Assembly: GCF_015706575.1 (NCBI RefSeq)
Contig: NW_024037052.1
Coordinates: 1,302,001 to 1,366,000 of the forward strand
Length of the DNA: 64,000 nt
From: Patiria miniata
Taxonomy: Eukaryota > Echinodermata > Asteroidea > Valvatida > Asterinidae
Direction: 5' to 3'
The notes under the pieces are model-generated. The model searched no databases. It saw only the letters and a list, made by a program, of their open reading frames with translations, and had not been told where the DNA came from. The position numbers and the translations under genes were made by a program. How positions within the stretch are numbered: position 1 is the first letter of the stretch; the number at the start of each line of letters is the position of its first letter. Positions 50,101 to 61,124 of this stretch are shown in pieces.

Positions 50101-53100
50101 CATGTTAAAGTGTAATAATAGGGTTTAAAAAGATTTTAACATTTGCTTGGTGGAAAGACAATATACACTAGTTAGAGGTTTGTGGATGCACAATGTGTTT
50201 CATCTCTTTTATGGTTACATGTATGTGTGGCTCTGAAAAGAACCAGGTTTACTCAACATATATCAAACATATGTATGCTCTGTTTGCATTCAGGAAACTG
50301 AAGATGGATAGAGCATACTGTTTGACATGTCGAGTAAATGTGGCCAGTTCTTCTCAGAACCACATACATGTATACTCACCAAAGAGATCAACAAACCTCT
50401 AGTGTAATGGGGTTGAAATACATTTTTATTGCCAATTTCATAACCAATTCACAATGAACAGGCATACATCATTGATTCTAGTAGGGTTGGTGCACCATCT
50501 GATATTTTTTTTAACTGACAAACATAGCTGGGCACATTTATCGTTACATGTTTTCAGTGGTGGCTGACATGTCCACTATTAAGTACTCAATGTTGGCAAC
50601 ACCCCGATGAAATTATCAGCTAAACCATAATGCATAAAAGATGTCAAGCAGGAAAAGTGTATTATTACCACAGAGAGAAAATTGGGTATTGACTCCAAGA
50701 TGTTTGTGACTATTAAACATTTTAGGAAGTTGATAAAGAAGAGCAAATATGAGCAAGTCCTTGTGACATTAACACAACTTACGCAAGCTGCTCTGTTTCG
50801 CCTGTTCTTCGTTTGTTGAAGGTTGTGAGTCGAGCAAGGACTAACTCACTACATCTCCGAAAATTCACGGCAGATGCTCGTTGTTCCAGGTTCACTGTTG
50901 CTTTCTCGATGTTTTCTTGCAGGAATGATGTGAACATTTTTACATCATCAGATTCAGGAAGCTCTGTAACCTTGTTATACTTGCGCTGAGAAATTTTGCC
51001 AAGGACTTCTGATGAGATCTGCTCGGCCCATTCAGCTTCTTTGAGCTTAAGGAAACACTTGGCCTCCTGCTCAGCTTTCTTGTCTCCTCTTCTCAGGGCT
51101 GAACACCTTTTGATTGCCGCCAATTTGGAAAGAGTGTGGCCCAGTTTTAAGGCAACTGAAGGTCGCTCAATTTCATCAGTCTGGCCTGATGTCAAGCGCA
51201 CACCACGTACCACAGTGTCAAACTTCTGGGGCTCAATAAAGTCATCTACTAAAGCATTTGACTGTGTGATCTCATGTAGATTGATCATAAGCCTTGCAAC
51301 CAGTCGCATTTCTTGAGCAACATAATGCCTTCTTCTCTGCGGGTCCATCCCAAAAGTGCGACTATGTGCATTTCCCAGCTGAATTATTAGGGGATCTTGC
51401 TTCACCACTTGGGATATCTTGTCCTGCTTCATTCCTACTAGAACAGTTTTCACCAATGGGGATGCTTCTGCGAAATCATTCATGAGTAGACAACTTTCAA
51501 GCTTTACATTTCTGAAACTGTCTTCGGTGTCTATTTCACTTTCCTTGGCAATGCAGTAGTACTTCATGTGCTTTCGAAAGTCACTGATGCGATAAAACCC
51601 CAAGCAATCTGGGCAGGGCCCATATAGTTGGGTCCAAAACATAAGTTCCGTGACCATTCTCTGGCTAGGATGGTTTGACGATGGATTTGACTTCTATGGA
51701 CCATTTATAAAGAAATTAGCCCCCCGGTCCCTCCCAAAAATCCCGGCATTTTTCGCTAGGGGGCCAAATCCAAGATGGCCGCCGGCGCCATCTTGAAAAA
51801 TTAACTTTTGAACCAGAGCACCTAGAATCACGTATGAAGACACTTTTCCAGGTAAGTCGACCATGAGAATTCCGATTCCGACATCAGTTTGACGCTATGA
51901 CGTCATTTTGACCCAGAAATCCAAGATGACCCCCATTCGATAGAGCAAAAACATAAATTTCTAACGGGAGCACCTAGAATCATGAATGAACACATTATTT
52001 TGGCAAAATCGTTGCGCTGATGCAATTTAAGAAGGTCCTGGACCCATCCAGCATAAATGGAGCAAGAACCCGCAGCCAGACATGATGGCCAATGGTTCTT
52101 AAGGAGTGAGGTCCGAATGGGATCGAGGGCCATATCAGCTGGTTTTAAAAATGATTAGCACAATGAAGTTCTGTCTTGTTTTAACAAAGCACACTTCATT
52201 TTCAGGTTTTGTCCCTACTGACTACTGCAATCATCATAATCATCACACTGCATATTACATGTATGTTGGCACCAAATTATTCGCTTTTTATATATTTTAT
52301 ATCACAAACACTTCTGCTACTTCTTACTGTTATTGTTTTCTCGGATTGGTACGCGCACTGTAATGATGCTGTGGTTTCCCTGGTTTGTGATATGAATTGA
52401 GAACATAGCTTACGACAATGTCCACTGTTCCATGTGTCCTCCAGTGTGGTAGGCTTTGCGACAAGGCCACCGACCCCATTACCTCAATTGAGATCTGGGA
52501 AAATCAAGAAAAAGGCCCTGTAATGGAGCGGTCAGAACAAGTTTTGAGATGTCCACAAAACTGTCATTTGCAATAAATGTCCTGTCGGACAGTGTGTCTG
52601 TGATACATTTAGGTTGACCCTTTGAAACACCAAGAAACGAGACAAGAAACTTAAAACAGACCTACAAAAAAAGAAAAAGAGAGGTTGACGAATGCCAATC
52701 TCAGTCTTTGTCTATGTCTGTTGTCTAGTTCTGTTGCCCAGCTGCGGCTTCAGCTGCCAAGGAGCTGCAATCGAGTCTGGGTTTAATGCATCATAAAACA
52801 AAATGTTAATGGAGCTGTAACATGAATTAAGCAAAGCACCCAGAATCAAAGCCAATCCTGATTTTGTATGATCACGCATGAGATGCGCTTGAGATCAGAT
52901 ATCACCCTCAAATGCCGGTTGAATTTATGTGCGTAGCTATCAGAAAATAAGTGAAGATGACAAACTCTCCCGAATGCACTATGCCTTTCTCCATGAGGAT
53001 CAAACGATCTTCTTTGACCACATCAGAACAGTTATCTTTGAGGAACATAAGCTAAGGGCACTTTAGAGCCTCCTCAGAGATGACAGGATAAACCTTCTCT

Positions 53101-56100
53101 GTGTATATGGCTTCCCAACATCCAGGGTCAAGTCACCCTATTCATGCGAGGGCAAGATTGCCTTCCACTCCCATCCTCGAAGGAGACATAGCGACCTAGA
53201 CTGTGACGCGTCTGTGGGGGGGGGGGGAGGGTGGTTCTTATGTCGAAGCAGCTGTGTCCTCCATCGGTGTCAGCATAGCAGATAGCAACTGGTGCACAAT
53301 GTGGCTGATTGGCTTAGGAATGAATAATCAAACTCGTTCCGTAGGCACCGAGGGTCAAGGTGCTAGAGCAGGAGGTGAAGGAGTTCTGCTTGCAATCTGC
53401 TTTGCTTTGGAAGAGGGGGTAGATCTGTCCCCGAGCACTCCCCCTCTCACCTCTCTCATCACACAGTATGTCATAAAGCTACCAACCACATCTGCCAGAA
53501 GTGCCACCATCACCCTTCTCGGGATGACTTACAGCAAGGAGCTTATACTAGACTCTTACTACAAGCTGGGCATGGGGATCAGCTACCTAATGTGCTTCTC
53601 CTCCGCGGCCTTTAGACCATGCATGACCTGGAGCGGTGCTCGGTCTCTCCTGAGGAGATCGCTGAAGGAGAACAAAGCAACCTGATGCAGCCGAGCAAAC
53701 TATTCGGTGTCATGATGGCTTGAATATGGAGCAGGGGAAGCGCAAGGCTTACACTGACTGCTCAACAAGTCAGTTGTGAATCATGTCAAAGACAAGCTGT
53801 CTTAATCATCGGCACTAAGCGCATGGCTCTTTGTTGCATGATTAGGGTGGATGGGCGGCTCACAGCGCCGTGTGGTCCTTAATGACGTACCTGCTTTCAT
53901 CTCAGCCTCCTCATCAGCCAGTATTTGTGAGACAGTCTTTGCGTCTTTGATGCGCATAAGCTCATCCTGGATATTTGCCTTTTTCTCATGTACAAGAGGT
54001 TCTAGATGCTGCAGAAACATCAAGTTACAGCGGTGCGTTTCCTCCTCCTATAAAGTTGTTGTTGAGAAAGTCATCAGTGTCAATGTCACTGATGATTGGT
54101 TCTTCATCAGCGATTTCCTTGGGATAGACCGAGCACCGCTCCAGGTCATACATGGTTCAGACGTCTTGCAGGAGAAGCACGCTTGGGTAGCTGAACCCCA
54201 TGATTAGATCACTCAGGTTCCTCCGAGGGTTGGAGCGAAAGCCGATCTTGCCCTCAAACTCCTGGCTTAGGATATCTTTTATATAGGATGACTTGACCCT
54301 GGATGCTGGGATTAGGGTTAGGGTTAGGGTTACTGTTCTTACATAACCAAAGAAGGTGGTCTGAACCTTATAGAGAGTTACATTGAGCATGCGTGGGAGT
54401 TTGTCATCTTCACTTATTTTCTGATAGCAAGGCATTATTTCAAACGACATTTGAGGTGATATCTGATTTCAAGCGCGTAGGGCTGATCAGCTGCAGGATC
54501 GATCAGACAGTTGATTCTATCTTGCAGGCTCTGATCTTCCAAGGCCACTCTGTCTCTTGAAAGCTGGCGTGATCGTACGAAATCAGGATTGGCTTTGATT
54601 CTGGGTGCTTTGCTGAATCTGTCTTACAGCACCATTGGCACTTTGTTTTATGATGTATTGCCGCCAAACTCGATTGCAGCTCCTTGGCAGCTGAAGCCGC
54701 AGCTGGGCAACAGAACTAGACAACAGACATAGATAAAGACTGAAATTGGCATTCATCACCCTCTTGTTTTTCTTGTCTTTTGTTGGCCTGTTCAAGTTTC
54801 TTGGTATTTCATAAGGTCAAGCTACATGCATCACGGACACATATTGTCCGACAGGGCTTTTATCCGAATTGTCAGTTGCGTGGACATCTCCAAACTTGTC
54901 CAGACCGCTCCATTACAGGGCCTTTTTCTTGACATTGTCCAACCTCTCATTTGAGGTCATAGAATCGGTGGCCTTGTCGCAAAGCCTACCACACTGGAGG
55001 GCACATGGAACGATGGACATTGTCGTAAGATACATGCACGTTCCCAATTCATCTCAAACCACCGAAACTACAGCATCATTGCAGTACGCGTAACAATTCC
55101 AGGAAACGTATAACAGTAAGAAGTATCGGAAGTGTTTTGTGATATAAAATATATAAAAAAAGAATAATTTGGTGTCAACATATATGTAGTGATTATGATG
55201 ATGATGATGATTATGATGATTGCCGTAGCCTCATTAGGGACACAACCTAAAAAAGGAAGTGCGCTTTGTTAAAACAACTCAGAACGTCGTTGTGCTAAAC
55301 AAGTTTATACAAAATCCAGCCGATAAGGTCCTCGATCCCATTAGGACCTTGCATCTTATGTTGGATGGGTCCAGGACCTTCTTAAATTGCATCAGCGCAA
55401 CGATTTTGTCAAAATAATGTGTTCATTCATGATCCTATGTGCTCCCGTTCAAAAGTTATGTTTTTGCTCTATCAAATGGGGGTTATCTTGGATTTCTGGG
55501 TCAAAATGATGCCATAGCGTCAAACTGATGTCGGAATCGGAATCCTCATGGTCGACTTACCTGATAAAGTGTCTTCATACATGATTCTAGGTGCTCTGGT
55601 TCAAAAGTTAATTTTTCAAGATGGCGCCGGCGGCCATCTTGGATTTGGCCCCCTAGCGAAAAATGCCGGGATTTTTGGGAGGGACCGGGGGGCTAATTTC
55701 TTTATAAATGGTCCATAGAAGTCAAATCCATCGTCAAACCATCCTAGCCAGAGAATGGTCACGGAACTTATGTTTTGGACCCAACTAATAGTCTGTGCTG
55801 TCACTACCATCATCTGAAGGTCTTCTAACCATTATGAGCTCTCCTTGCTTCAATTCCTTGACCATTTTGTTGTGGTAATAATTTCCACGATTTCGCAAAA
55901 GTTCAAAAGCTTTGGCCCTCTCTGTGGTTTTAACTTCCATAGATGCAATCCTTTTCACTTCTTCTTCATCTTTGTGAGCATGTAGTAAGTGCTTGCTGAT
56001 TTTTGTTACAAGTTTAGAACAGAAAAAGCAAGCCTGACGTTTGTTGTAAACTCTCTGTTTTGTTTCTTTACTTCTTGAGACAGGGGGGAAATATATCGTA

Positions 56101-58661
56101 TCTCTATCAGGAGGGATTTTGGATTCATCAGAAAAGTGCATGTCATCATCTGAAACACACAGAGATTCGTCACTACCATCAGGGGTGTTGCCATCACCAT
56201 GTCCATCAGAAGAGTTCTCATCAGGAACTGTCGAGCCATCAAGACAAGAACCAACAGGACAGGCCCTATCAGTAACTGGCAAACATGAAGATGGTGAATT
56301 TCTCGCACTGGCATGTGATGCAATGCCACTTTCAATGTGAGCAGTACTACTAGCCCTTTCCCCTTTGCCAGTGGGACAGTTTTGCAGTACACAAGAATCA
56401 ACAAGCTTAGAAGAATCTCCATTTGCCTGAGAATTATTGTCATCACAAGCAGTGTTTTCCCCCGACACAGAAATCAAGTGTTGACAATCTCCAGCACTGT
56501 CATTTTGCATACTCGCCAACAAAGACATGACGTCACAACTTACGAACTGTGCCACACCATCAGCAGCAGGTGACATGGCCATGTCTGCATGAGCAACTTC
56601 TGTCCCAAGTTCTTGAGGGGTAGAGCATGATGAATTGAGGTATGTTTCATTGTACAGAAATACAGGAACTGTGGCTCTGTTTGAAGTTTCCATCAATGGT
56701 TTTCTCGAGTTGCACGGTAGTGGAATGATGAAAGAGATCTCTGAACTTGTATCAGAGTCCTCTACATATGACTTGTTTGGAGAAACATCAGCAGGGCATT
56801 CCCTTTTGTCACTGGCTACGGAGTCCTTAGTAGCCTGAGCGTCAGCACAGTATTCCATGTGGCCATCGGCTGTAAAGTTCCTGTTAACCCAGGTGTCAAT
56901 CAGCAAGACATCACCATTGGCTGCAGAGTCCCTAGATGCCTGAGTGTCAGCAGGGTAATCCAAGTGACCATACACTGCAGTGTCCCCAGTAGCCCGAGTA
57001 TCAATAAGACTTTTCATGTGGCCATCGGCTGCAGAGTCACCAGAAGCCTGAGTCTCAGCAGGGCATTCCATGTGGCCATCGGCTGCAGAGTCACCAGAAG
57101 CCTGAGTTTCAGCAGGGCATTTCATGTGGCCATCGGCTGCAGAGTCACCAGAAGCCTGAGTTTCAGCAGGGCATTTCATGTGGCCATCGGCTGCAGAGTC
57201 ACCAGAAGCCTGAGTTTCAGCAGGGCATTCCAAGTGGCCATCAGCTGCAGAGTCACCAGAAGCCTGAGTTTCAGCAGGGCATTCCAAGTGGCCATTGGCT
57301 GCAGAGTCACCAGAAGCCTGAGTTTCAGCAGGGCATTCCATGTGGCCATCGGCTGCAGAGTCACCAGAAGCCTGAGTTTCAGCAGGGCATTCCATGTGAC
57401 CATCGGCTGCAGAGTCACCAGAAGCCTGAGTTTCAGCAGGGCATTTCATGTGACCATCGGCTGCTGAGTCACCAGAAGCCTGAGTTTCAGCAGGGCATTC
57501 CAAGTGGCCATCGGCTGCTGAGTCACCAGAAGCCTGAGTTTCAGCAGGGCATTCCATGTGGCCATCAGCTGCAGAGTCACCAGAAGCCTGAGTTTCAGCA
57601 GGGCATTCCATGTGACCATCGGCTGCAGAGTCACCAGAAGCCTGAGTTTCAGCAGGGCATTTCATGTGACCATCAGCTGCAGAGTCACCAGAAGCCTGAG
57701 TTTCAGCAGGGCATTCCATGTGGCCATCGGCTGCTGAGTCACCAGAAGCCTGAGTTTCAGCAGGGCATTCCAAGTGGCCATCGGCTGCTGAGTCACCAGA
57801 AGCCTGAGTTTCAGCAGGGCATTTCATGTGACCATCGGCTGCAGAGTCACCAGAAGCCTGAGTTTCAGCAGGGCATTTCATGTGACCATCGGCTGCAGAG
57901 TCACCAGCAGCATGAGTGTCAGGCTGAAACACAATTATAGTATTTTCATTAGATGAATTACACTAGGACTCGTTTAAAAATTGATGATAAGTGTTGATGG
58001 TGTTTGATTACGACAGTGGTTGTTGTGGTGCATCTGCTCCACCACAAACACTGTGCTGAAAGTGGTGATAGCGATGATGATGATGATATTGACAATGGTA
58101 ATGACGATGACTGTGATAAAAATGATAATGATTTTAACAACGACAATTTATACATGGAATAATAATGAACATATCCATATAGCACCAGCATCTATCCAAA
58201 AGTGCTCATGGTGCTTTATATTAATATACATGTATTTAAATGAAATAATAATACAGACTGATGGTCTCTGGGAGTGGTCCCGTAGATCATACACATGACA
58301 AAATATGGATCCATTAACTTATTCCCTATTTGATACAATTCATGTTAATATAAATACAACTTACAACTCAAAAAGTCACTCGTCCTTTTGACTGCAATCA
58401 GCATTTTCTTTAATGAAAAAAAACAGAGAAATGTTTGTGTTTACCTGCAGCTGGTTCCATGGGAGGTCTTTTTCAGAAATCCCATAATCATACAGGATCT
58501 CTTGTCCAGGAGATATATTGCGCAGGGCAAACAGGCAGAGTGTTGGCTGTGTGTCTATTTGAAGCACCTTTACATGTGCATTCTGTTGTCGTTTAGTGCC
58601 ATGGTTGACTAGCCTCCCTAAGATCAGTCCTTCCCCATCAGGTTCTCTGGTTGCATCCACA
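46898..58661 (-). CDS. KMT5A-like SET / zinc finger / tyrosine-recombinase-like fusion gene, split by a transposon
   Basis: A seven-part gene on the minus strand, 5'-incomplete. Segments are 58661-58445, 57923-55788, 51621-50783, 50067-49505, 48878-48834, 48256-48110 and 47121-46898. Every intron has GT...AG ends and all phases agree, and it ends in a stop at 46898. In order it encodes the C-terminal half of a KMT5A-like SET domain, an 18-residue repeat tract, an acidic Ser-rich region, two zinc fingers, a tyrosine-recombinase-like domain and a Myb/SANT-like tail. Without the interruption the window part would code for about 1390 residues. Segments two and three are one exon split by the 4163-bp element at 51625-55787; as assembled, reading stops at the element's first codon. 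KMT5A methylates H4K20. Whether this protein is a methyltransferase, a domesticated recombinase or a mobile element's own gene is open. Upstream exons were not found. Confidence 0.85.
47439..47585 (-). pseudogene. Duplicated copy of the linker exon, acceptor lost
   Basis: This 147-bp segment is almost identical to the exon at 48110-48256 (GTSKAAAGSTTHTRKK... then VTDVRASAVSSPMQSPEPGP). The downstream edge and its GTTGGT donor are kept, but the bases before the exon read CTTTG where the other copy has CCAG. Either it is not spliced in, or it uses another site. It is a local direct duplication about 670 bp away from its partner. Confidence 0.65.
48110..48256 (-). CDS. Linker exon of the SET/recombinase gene
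   Basis: This 147-bp exon has acceptor ATCCAG and donor AATG|GTTGGT, a weaker donor than usual. It starts and ends in phase 1 and joins in frame with the exons on each side. It encodes GTSEAAAGSTTHTRKKRGTG and a Ser/Pro-rich stretch ending TGESN. It is a basic, low-complexity linker with no recognisable fold. Confidence 0.7.
48834..48878 (-). CDS. 45-bp micro-exon of the SET/recombinase gene
   Basis: Acceptor TTGCTTACAG and donor CAAG|GTACAT. It encodes an acidic string, (D)IPVPDMDSDTEEAQ, in frame between the recombinase exon and the linker exon. The exact phase fit on both sides is the main support. Confidence 0.7.
49505..50067 (-). CDS. Tyrosine-recombinase-like catalytic exon
   Basis: This 563-bp exon runs from acceptor TTTTCATGTAG to donor GATG|GTGAGT. 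Visible motifs are VPILIPAETKAAMDQL, then RTTKMRKYTATVSQIL where integrases have HxLRHxxAT, then LADHLGHSINVHRDYYRL, which matches the LGHxxxxxTxxYY box with the nucleophile Tyr. The usual first His of the HxxR box appears to be Thr here, while Arg, the second His and Tyr are kept. Typical tyrosine recombinases break and rejoin DNA through that Tyr. It could be active, or kept only as a DNA-binding fold. Confidence 0.85.
50783..51621 (-). CDS. Second zinc finger and recombinase N-terminal region (3' part of the split exon)
   Basis: Begins two codons before CPDCLGFYRISDFRKHMKYYC-type residues (written here only as C-x2-C-x11-H-x4-C), a zinc finger. A mostly helical region follows, then LVLARLTTFNKRRTGE, which fits the box-I Arg region of tyrosine recombinases. 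It ends GETEQL plus a split Ala codon at donor TTGC|GTAAGT and joins in phase to 50067. In the intact gene this was continuous with the segment ending at 55788. Confidence 0.82.
51625..55787. mobile_element. 4.16-kb long-arm foldback transposon inserted in the exon, 3-bp TSD
   Basis: The ends are TAGTTGGGTCCAAAACATAA and its complement, and the first ~190 bp of the two arms are identical by eye. The arms run about 1.57 kb each (51625 to ~53200 and ~54220 to 55787), becoming less similar inwards, with a ~1-kb loop. It is flanked by ATA (51622-51624 and 55788-55790). The loop contains an open frame on the plus strand (53203-53685) and one on the minus strand (53802-54023) with no family I know. 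A short run of TTAGGG (54312-54332) lies in the right arm. The superfamily is uncertain: 3-bp duplications occur in Harbinger, CACTA and Academ types, but these tips do not match their consensus. Confidence 0.85.
55788..57923 (-). CDS. 18-residue repeats, acidic region and first zinc finger (5' part of the split exon)
   Basis: A 2136-bp exon part following acceptor GTGTTTCAG, exactly 712 codons. The first ~310 codons are about 17 copies of ASGDSAADGHMECPAETQ (54-bp unit, 57003-57923), with M/L, E/K and D/N variants, then three decayed copies. Next come Ser/Asp-rich sequence, then KRQACFFCSKLVTKISKHLL with H-x4-H (a C2H2-type finger), and ELIMVRRPSDDG. The last codons (STDY) run straight into a TAG supplied by the inserted element. 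The region between SET and recombinase probably acts as a flexible spacer. Confidence 0.85.
57003..57923 (-). repeat. 54-bp coding minisatellite
   Basis: About 17 tandem 54-bp units with only a few variable positions, all in frame. The complement is also open over much of the region and gives false frames on the plus strand (56859-57467). The near-identity of copies at DNA level indicates recent expansion or gene conversion. Confidence 0.9.
57924..58444. other. Intron between SET and repeat exons
   Basis: Contains a GAT/GATGAT-rich microsatellite (58070-58140). The splice donor is at 58444 and the acceptor at 57924-57925, both on the minus strand. Nothing else was recognised. Confidence 0.6.
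58445..58661 (-). CDS. KMT5A-like SET domain, C-terminal exon
   Basis: A 217-bp exon with acceptor TTATTCAAG and donor CTGCAG|GTAAAC, phase 0 at its end. It encodes VDATREPDGEGLILGRLVNH, then 'PTLCLFALRNISPGQEILYDYG', here cited only as key motifs: (C)VDAT-E, LGRLVNH, LCLFALR-I-G-E-LYDYG. These match the SAM-binding and active-site segments of KMT5A (SETD8). The canonical NHS reads NHG, while the catalytic-site Tyr of YDYG is kept. It is partial: the N-terminal SET half and upstream exons are not visible. Confidence 0.85.
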
Positions 58662-58768
58662 CTTGAATAATAAAAATGGGAAAAACAACAAATCCATTTT
58701 AAATGGAATCACATAGTGATGCAAATTGGTTGTTGAACAGTCGTGTACATTTGCACAAGCCATGTACA

Positions 58769-60998
58769 TTTGCACATTTGATTAACATACCCCACATGGT
58801 AACCAGTGTGGGGTTGGTTGGTTGTGGGAACCATTTACATGTAGCACACAATGTTTGACTGTTACTACCGTATTTGAACAAGTACCCCACATGGTACCCA
58901 GTGTGGGGTTGGTTGGTGGTGGGAACCATTTACATGTAGCACATAATGTTGACTGTTACTACCGTATTTGAACAAGTACCCCACATGGTAACCAGTGTGG
59001 GGTTGGTTGGTGGTGGGAACCATTTACATGTAGCACATAATGTTGACTGTTACTACCGTATTTGAACAAGTACCCCACATGGTCCCCAGTGTGGGGTTGG
59101 TTGGTGGTGGGAACCATTTACATGTACATGTAGCACATAATGTTGACTGTTACTACCGTATTTGAACAAGTACCCCACATGGTCCCCAGTGTGGGGTTGG
59201 TTGGTGGTGGGAACCATTTACATGTAGCACACAATGTTTGACTGTTACTACCGTATTTGAACAAGTACCCCACATGGTTACCAGTGTGGGGTTGGTTGGT
59301 GGTGGAAACCATTTACATGTAGCACATAATGTTTGACTGTTACTACCGTAATTGAACAAGTACCCCACATGGTACCCAGTGTGGGGTTGGTTGTTGGTGG
59401 GAACCATAAATGTAACACACAATGTTTGACTGTTACTACCGTAATTGAACAAGTACCCCACATGGTAACCAGTGTGGGGTTGGTTGGTGGTGGAAACCAT
59501 TTACATGTAGCACACAATGTTTGACTGTTACTACCGTAATTGAACAAGTACCCCACATGGTACCCAGTGTGGGGTTGGTTGTTGGTGGGAACCATAAATG
59601 TAACACACAATGTTTGACTGTTACTACCGTAATTGAACAAGTACCCCACATGGTACCCAGTGTGGGGTTGGTTGGTTGTGGGAACCATTTACATGTAACA
59701 CACAATATTTCACTGTTACTACCGTATTTGAACAAGTACCCCACATGGTCCCCAGTGTGGGGTTGGTTGGTGGTGGGAACCATTTACATGTACATGTAGC
59801 ACATAATGTTGACTGTTACTACCGTATTTGAACAAGTACCCCACATGGTACCCAGTGTGGGGTTGGTTGGTTGTGGGAACCATTTACATGTAGCACATAA
59901 TGTTGACTGTTACTACCGTATTTGAACAAGTACCCCACATGGTAACCAGTGTGGGGTTGGTTGGTGGTGGGAACCATTTACATGTAGCACATAATGTTGA
60001 CTGTTACTACCGTATTTGAACAAGTACCCCACATGGTACCCAGTGTGGGGTTGGTTGGTGGTGGGAACCATTTACATGTAGCACATAATGTTGACTGTTA
60101 CTACCGTATTTGAACAAGTACCCCACATGGTACCCAGTGTGGGGTTGGTTGTTGGTGGGAACCATAAATGTAACACACAATGTTTGACTGTTACTACCGT
60201 AATTGAACAAGTACCCCACATGGTACCCAGTGTGGGGTTGGTTGGTTGTGGGAACCATTTACATGTAACACACAATATTTCACTGTTACTACCGTATTTG
60301 AACAAGTACCCCACATGGTCCCCAGTGTGGGGTTGGTTGGTGGTGGGAACCATTTACATGTACATGTAGCACATAATGTTGACTGTTAATACCGTATTTG
60401 AACAAGTACCCCACATGGTACCCAGTGTGGGGTTGGTTGGTTGTGGGAACCATTTACATGTAGCACATAATGTTGACTGTTACTACCGTATTTGAACAAG
60501 TACCCCACATGGTACCCAGTGTGGGGTTGGTTGGTGGTGGGAACCATTTACATGTAGCACATAATGTTGACTGTTACTACCGTATTTGAACAAGTACCCC
60601 ACATGGTAACCAGTGTGGGGTTGGTTGGTTGTGGGAACCATTTACATGTAGCACATAATGTTGACTGTTACTACCGTATTTGAACAAGTACCCCACATGG
60701 TAACCAGTGTGGGGTTGGTTGGTGGTGGGAACCATTTACATGTAGCACATAATGTTGACTGTTACTACCGTATTTGAACAAGTACCCCACATGGTACCCA
60801 GTGTGGGGTTGGTTGGTGGTGGGAACCATTTACATGTACATGTAGCACATAATGTTGACTGTTACTACCGTATTTGAACAAGTACCCCACATGGTTACCA
60901 GTGTGGGGTTGGTTGGTTGTGGGAACCATTTATATGTAGCACATAATGTTTGACTGTTACTACCATATTTGAACAAGTACCCCACATAGTTACAAAGC
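58769..60998. repeat. ~94-bp minisatellite (about 23 copies)
   Basis: The unit is CAAGTACCCCACATGGTAAC then CAGTGTGGGGTTGGTTGG, GGGAACCATTTACATGTAG and CATAATGTTGACTGTTACTA. Small length variants come from an extra ACATGT or a TT. Larger periodicity is visible: blocks around 59333-59800 and 60088-60370 repeat the same variant order, indicating higher-order duplication. The small frames on both strands are repeat artefacts. Degenerate copies resume at 63625. Confidence 0.92.
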
Positions 60999-61124
60999 AG
61001 AATTAGAGTAAAAAAGATTGGAATATGTTTTTTGGAAAATGGAAAGCATTTTTGAAAATCAAACTTGTTTTTAAATGTAATGCATTTAAAATCAGAACGT
61101 GTTTTAAAACATCGAATGTATTTT

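Noticed and set aside
53203-53685. 160-codon frame in the loop of the 4.16-kb foldback as a transposase
   Set aside because: No recognisable transposase motif; composition is irregular and begins in a G run. It may be captured or chance sequence.
54312-54332. Telomere or chromosome end
   Set aside because: Only about 21 bases of TTAGGG inside a transposon arm.
56859-57467. 202-codon plus-strand frame
   Set aside because: It is the complement of the 54-bp coding minisatellite of the minus-strand gene.
59153-60369. Several 80-136-codon frames on both strands
   Set aside because: All are translations of the 94-bp minisatellite.
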